7,500 nucleotides of DNA from Methanobacterium formicicum. Its GTDB lineage: Archaea > Methanobacteriota > Methanobacteria > Methanobacteriales > Methanobacteriaceae. The DNA is taken from the NCBI RefSeq assembly GCF_029848115.1, contig NZ_JARVXG010000027.1, positions 35,001 through 42,500 of the forward strand, written 5' to 3'. The notes under the pieces were generated by a model that saw only the letters and a program-made list of their open reading frames with translations, did no database searches and was not told the DNA's origin. The position numbers and the translations under genes were made by a program. Positions within the stretch are counted from its first letter, which is position 1, and each line of letters opens with the position of its first letter. This document shows, in pieces, positions 1 through 7,500 of the stretch.

Positions 1-1681
<1,681 letters not shown>

Positions 1682-1690
1682 TGATTAGAA

Positions 1691-1705
1691 TATATAAAGT
1701 TTGTG
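1691..1705 (-). promoter_or_regulatory. Probable cdhA promoter: BRE and TATA box
   Basis: The minus strand reads ACAAACTTTATATATTC around here, with TTTATATA at 1698-1691 preceded by an A-rich BRE-like stretch (CAAAC). This fits the archaeal promoter pattern well. Transcription should begin about 25 bases downstream, near 1668, giving a leader of about 50 bases that includes the 16-bp tandem repeat and the GGTGAT site. The start site is predicted, not shown. Confidence 0.6.
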
Positions 1706-1750
1706 CATAACCAACATCTTTAAGCCATAATCAGTAATACTTTAATAATA

Positions 1751-1764
1751 ATTTCCCGGGAAAT
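1751..1764. promoter_or_regulatory. Perfect 14-bp palindrome upstream of cdhA (candidate operator)
   Basis: ATTTCCCGGGAAAT is a perfect dyad with no spacer, standing out in an AT-rich spacer about 55 bases upstream of the predicted cdhA TATA box. The half-site ATTTCCC recurs alone at 1847-1853, and a partial inverse, GGAAAT, lies near 1788-1794. Position and symmetry suit a dimeric transcription factor acting on cdhA. No regulator can be named from sequence alone. Confidence 0.45.
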
Positions 1765-1816
1765 AGGGAATACTTCTTATGGTCAGACATAGGAAATTAT
1801 CAATTATCACAAGTTA

Positions 1817-1825
1817 TATATAAAA
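1817..1825 (-). promoter_or_regulatory. Second TATA-like element upstream of cdhA
   Basis: The minus strand reads TTTTATATATAAC here, preceded by CATCAGA. It could be a distal cdhA promoter starting near 1792, which would place the 14-bp palindrome just downstream of that start. The word is common in AT-rich DNA, so support is weak. Confidence 0.25.
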
Positions 1826-1885
1826 TCTGATGTTATAAAAACCAAAATTTCCCACAAACACCATTCATAACCTTGTTTTCCACTA

Positions 1886-1941
1886 AAATAAAAATATATC
1901 CAGAAAAAAATAGTGTTAAGTAAGGGCATACATCGCCCCTT
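1886..1941 (-). terminator. Probable terminator of the secretion operon
   Basis: Read on the minus strand after the TadC-like gene, 1941-1922 forms a hairpin: AAGGG(G)C pairs with GCCCTT around an ATGTAT-type loop, with one bulged G. It is followed by a U7 tract (1910-1904) and a second U-rich stretch (about 1896-1886). Archaeal termination depends mainly on such U tracts, so the tracts are the stronger part of the evidence. Confidence 0.5.
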
Positions 1942-1956
1942 TACACCCCAATTTTG

Positions 1957-3121
<1,165 letters not shown>

Positions 3122-3151
3122 TTCTTTTTGTTATCTGCAGGTCCATACATC

Positions 3152-3198
3152 TAAATAGATATGACTTTCCTGATTGAAATTCATTATTAAATAGATAT
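3152..3198. repeat. 11-bp direct repeat in the gap between the ATPase and TadC-like genes
   Basis: TAAATAGATAT occurs at 3152-3162 and 3188-3198, 36 bases apart, within the 102-base gap of the secretion operon. The first copy is part of a short dyad, ATCTA-AA-TAGAT. The gap is long for an archaeal operon and may hold an internal promoter or a processing site, but no convincing TATA box is visible. Chance repetition in AT-rich DNA is possible. Confidence 0.4.
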
Positions 3199-3207
3199 CC
3201 CTAATGC

Positions 3208-4838
<1,631 letters not shown>

Positions 4839-4896
4839 ACAGTAGATTATTAGCCGGGGGCATTACAGCAGGGCATGATCAAATAAATTCCATTAT

Positions 4897-4929
<33 letters not shown>

Positions 4930-4930
4930 A

Positions 4931-5924
<994 letters not shown>

Positions 5925-5925
5925 A

Positions 5926-6000
5926 AAGGTTATACTTATTTTAAATATAAAATACAGGGATTAAGCCGGCAGATAATAGGAATGCAATAAGTATAAACTT
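5926..6000. terminator. Long inverted repeat between convergent genes (possible shared terminator)
   Basis: The arms 5926-5940 and 5986-6000 are complementary over 15 bases with one mismatch (G5929 against A5997), including a perfect 11-base core TTATACTTATT/AATAAGTATAA. The 45-base interior contains a small GCCGGC dyad. The left arm starts two bases after the TAA of the methyltransferase-like gene; the opposite gene ends at 6021. U-rich words flank it on both strands (CCTTTTT on minus near 5929-5923; TTATTTTAAAT on plus near 5937-5947). A bidirectional 3'-end structure is the simplest reading. Confidence 0.5.
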
Positions 6001-6020
6001 AAAATCAGTGTGGGGATCAT

Positions 6021-7268
<1,248 letters not shown>

Positions 7269-7278
7269 TCACCAACAT

Positions 7279-7285
7279 CCCCCTC
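7279..7285 (-). promoter_or_regulatory. Candidate ribosome binding site of the TctA-like gene
   Basis: GAGGGGG on the minus strand, ten bases before the ATG at 7268. It pairs only partly with the 16S 3' end. A competing GGTGA at 7273-7269 touches the ATG directly and would instead suit a TTG start at 7265. Confidence 0.35.
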
Positions 7286-7294
7286 AGCTTAGCG

Positions 7295-7328
7295 ATGTAA
7301 TAATATTAATTATGTAATAAGTATTAAT
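7295..7328. repeat. 17-bp imperfect tandem repeat upstream of the TctA-like gene
   Basis: ATGTAATAATATTAATT (7295-7311) is followed at once by ATGTAATAAGTATTAAT (7312-7328); they differ by one inserted G. The block lies within 60 bases of the start, in the promoter or leader region, with a TATA-like CATAAATTATT on the minus strand just beyond it. This parallels the tandem repeat in the cdhA leader but shares no sequence with it beyond AT-richness. Confidence 0.55.
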
Positions 7329-7365
7329 AATTTATGGTGAGTGCCAAACCAAAGGTCCTCACTTA

Positions 7366-7398
7366 AATCCAAAAACAAACTGAATCCAAAATCAAATT
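7366..7398. repeat. Second 17-bp periodic repeat in the right spacer
   Basis: AATCCAAAAACAAACT (7366-7381) and AATCCAAAATCAAATT (7383-7398) match at 14 of 16 positions with a 17-base period. The whole stretch from about 7360 to 7440 is very A-rich on the plus strand. No gene is visible in it, and simple sequence bias may explain part of the match. Confidence 0.4.
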
Positions 7399-7440
7399 AA
7401 CAGAACAAACAACGACTTACCTTGATAAACAACAAAATAA

Positions 7441-7500
7441 AAAGGTTTTAGGAACATTAAATCCTTTCCAAGATTATATATGTCCCCGGGAACATTTATG
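7441..7500 (+). promoter_or_regulatory. Possible plus-strand promoter at the right edge
   Basis: An imperfect hairpin (AAAGGTTTTA 7441-7450 with TAAATCCTTT 7458-7467, one mismatch) is followed by ATTATATAT (7473-7481) and then GTCCCCGGGAAC and an ATG at 7498-7500. The TATA-like word is about 22 bases from the ATG, a distance that would fit a leaderless gene starting at the edge. The coding sequence, if any, is outside the window. Confidence 0.25.

Noticed and set aside
7347..7357. The 11-base word GACCTTTGGTT on the minus strand also occurs in both copies of the duplicated tail at 1966-1976 and 1993-2003
   Set aside because: The flanks do not match, and a single shared 11-mer in 7.5 kb can arise by chance.

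Overview
The window looks like a piece of a methanogenic archaeal chromosome, most likely from the Methanobacteriales (Methanobacterium-like). The grounds are a gene for the alpha subunit of the archaeal acetyl-CoA decarbonylase/synthase (ACDS) complex, archaeal Shine-Dalgarno sequences of the GGTGAT/GGTGAG type 4 bases before start codons, archaeal TATA boxes (TTTATATA) in very AT-rich spacers, and an archaeal-type secretion ATPase with its membrane partner. The genus is an inference from these features and from codon style; no rRNA or tRNA is present to confirm it. There is no sign of an insertion sequence, phage gene, CRISPR array or tRNA.

Layout, left to right. (1) 1-1618, minus strand: the first 539 codons of cdhA, running off the left edge. 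Its downstream partners should lie outside the window. (2) 1619-1989: a 371-base spacer with the cdhA promoter and leader (a perfect 16-bp tandem repeat, a perfect 14-bp palindrome and two TATA-like boxes) and, at its right end, the terminator-like 3' end of the secretion operon. (3) 1990-4824 (or 4863), minus strand: a two-gene module, a type II/IV secretion ATPase followed after about 100 bases by a single-domain GspF/TadC membrane protein. (4) 4864-4943: a short divergent promoter whose TATA box is itself a perfect palindrome and may serve both directions. (5) 4944-5924, plus strand: a cysteine-rich protein with a C-terminal SAM-dependent methyltransferase fold, function unknown. (6) 5925-6020: a convergent spacer with a long inverted repeat. 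(7) 6021-7268, minus strand: a TctA-like (COG1784-type) integral membrane protein. (8) 7269-7500: an AT-rich spacer with two different ~17-bp periodic repeats and, at the very edge, a TATA-like box placed just upstream of an ATG that may start another plus-strand gene.

How the genes relate. CdhA makes the CO-dehydrogenase part of the complex that builds or cleaves acetyl-CoA, central to carbon fixation in hydrogenotrophic methanogens. The ATPase and the TadC-like protein are the motor and membrane platform of a type IV pilus-like or secretion machine, but no pilin, prepilin peptidase or second platform gene is visible. The methyltransferase-like and TctA-like genes are separate transcription units with no evident functional tie to the others. 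I did not find a clearly new multi-gene system. The best candidates for follow-up are the cysteine-rich methyltransferase, the oppositely charged tails of the secretion pair, and the repeat-rich cdhA control region.
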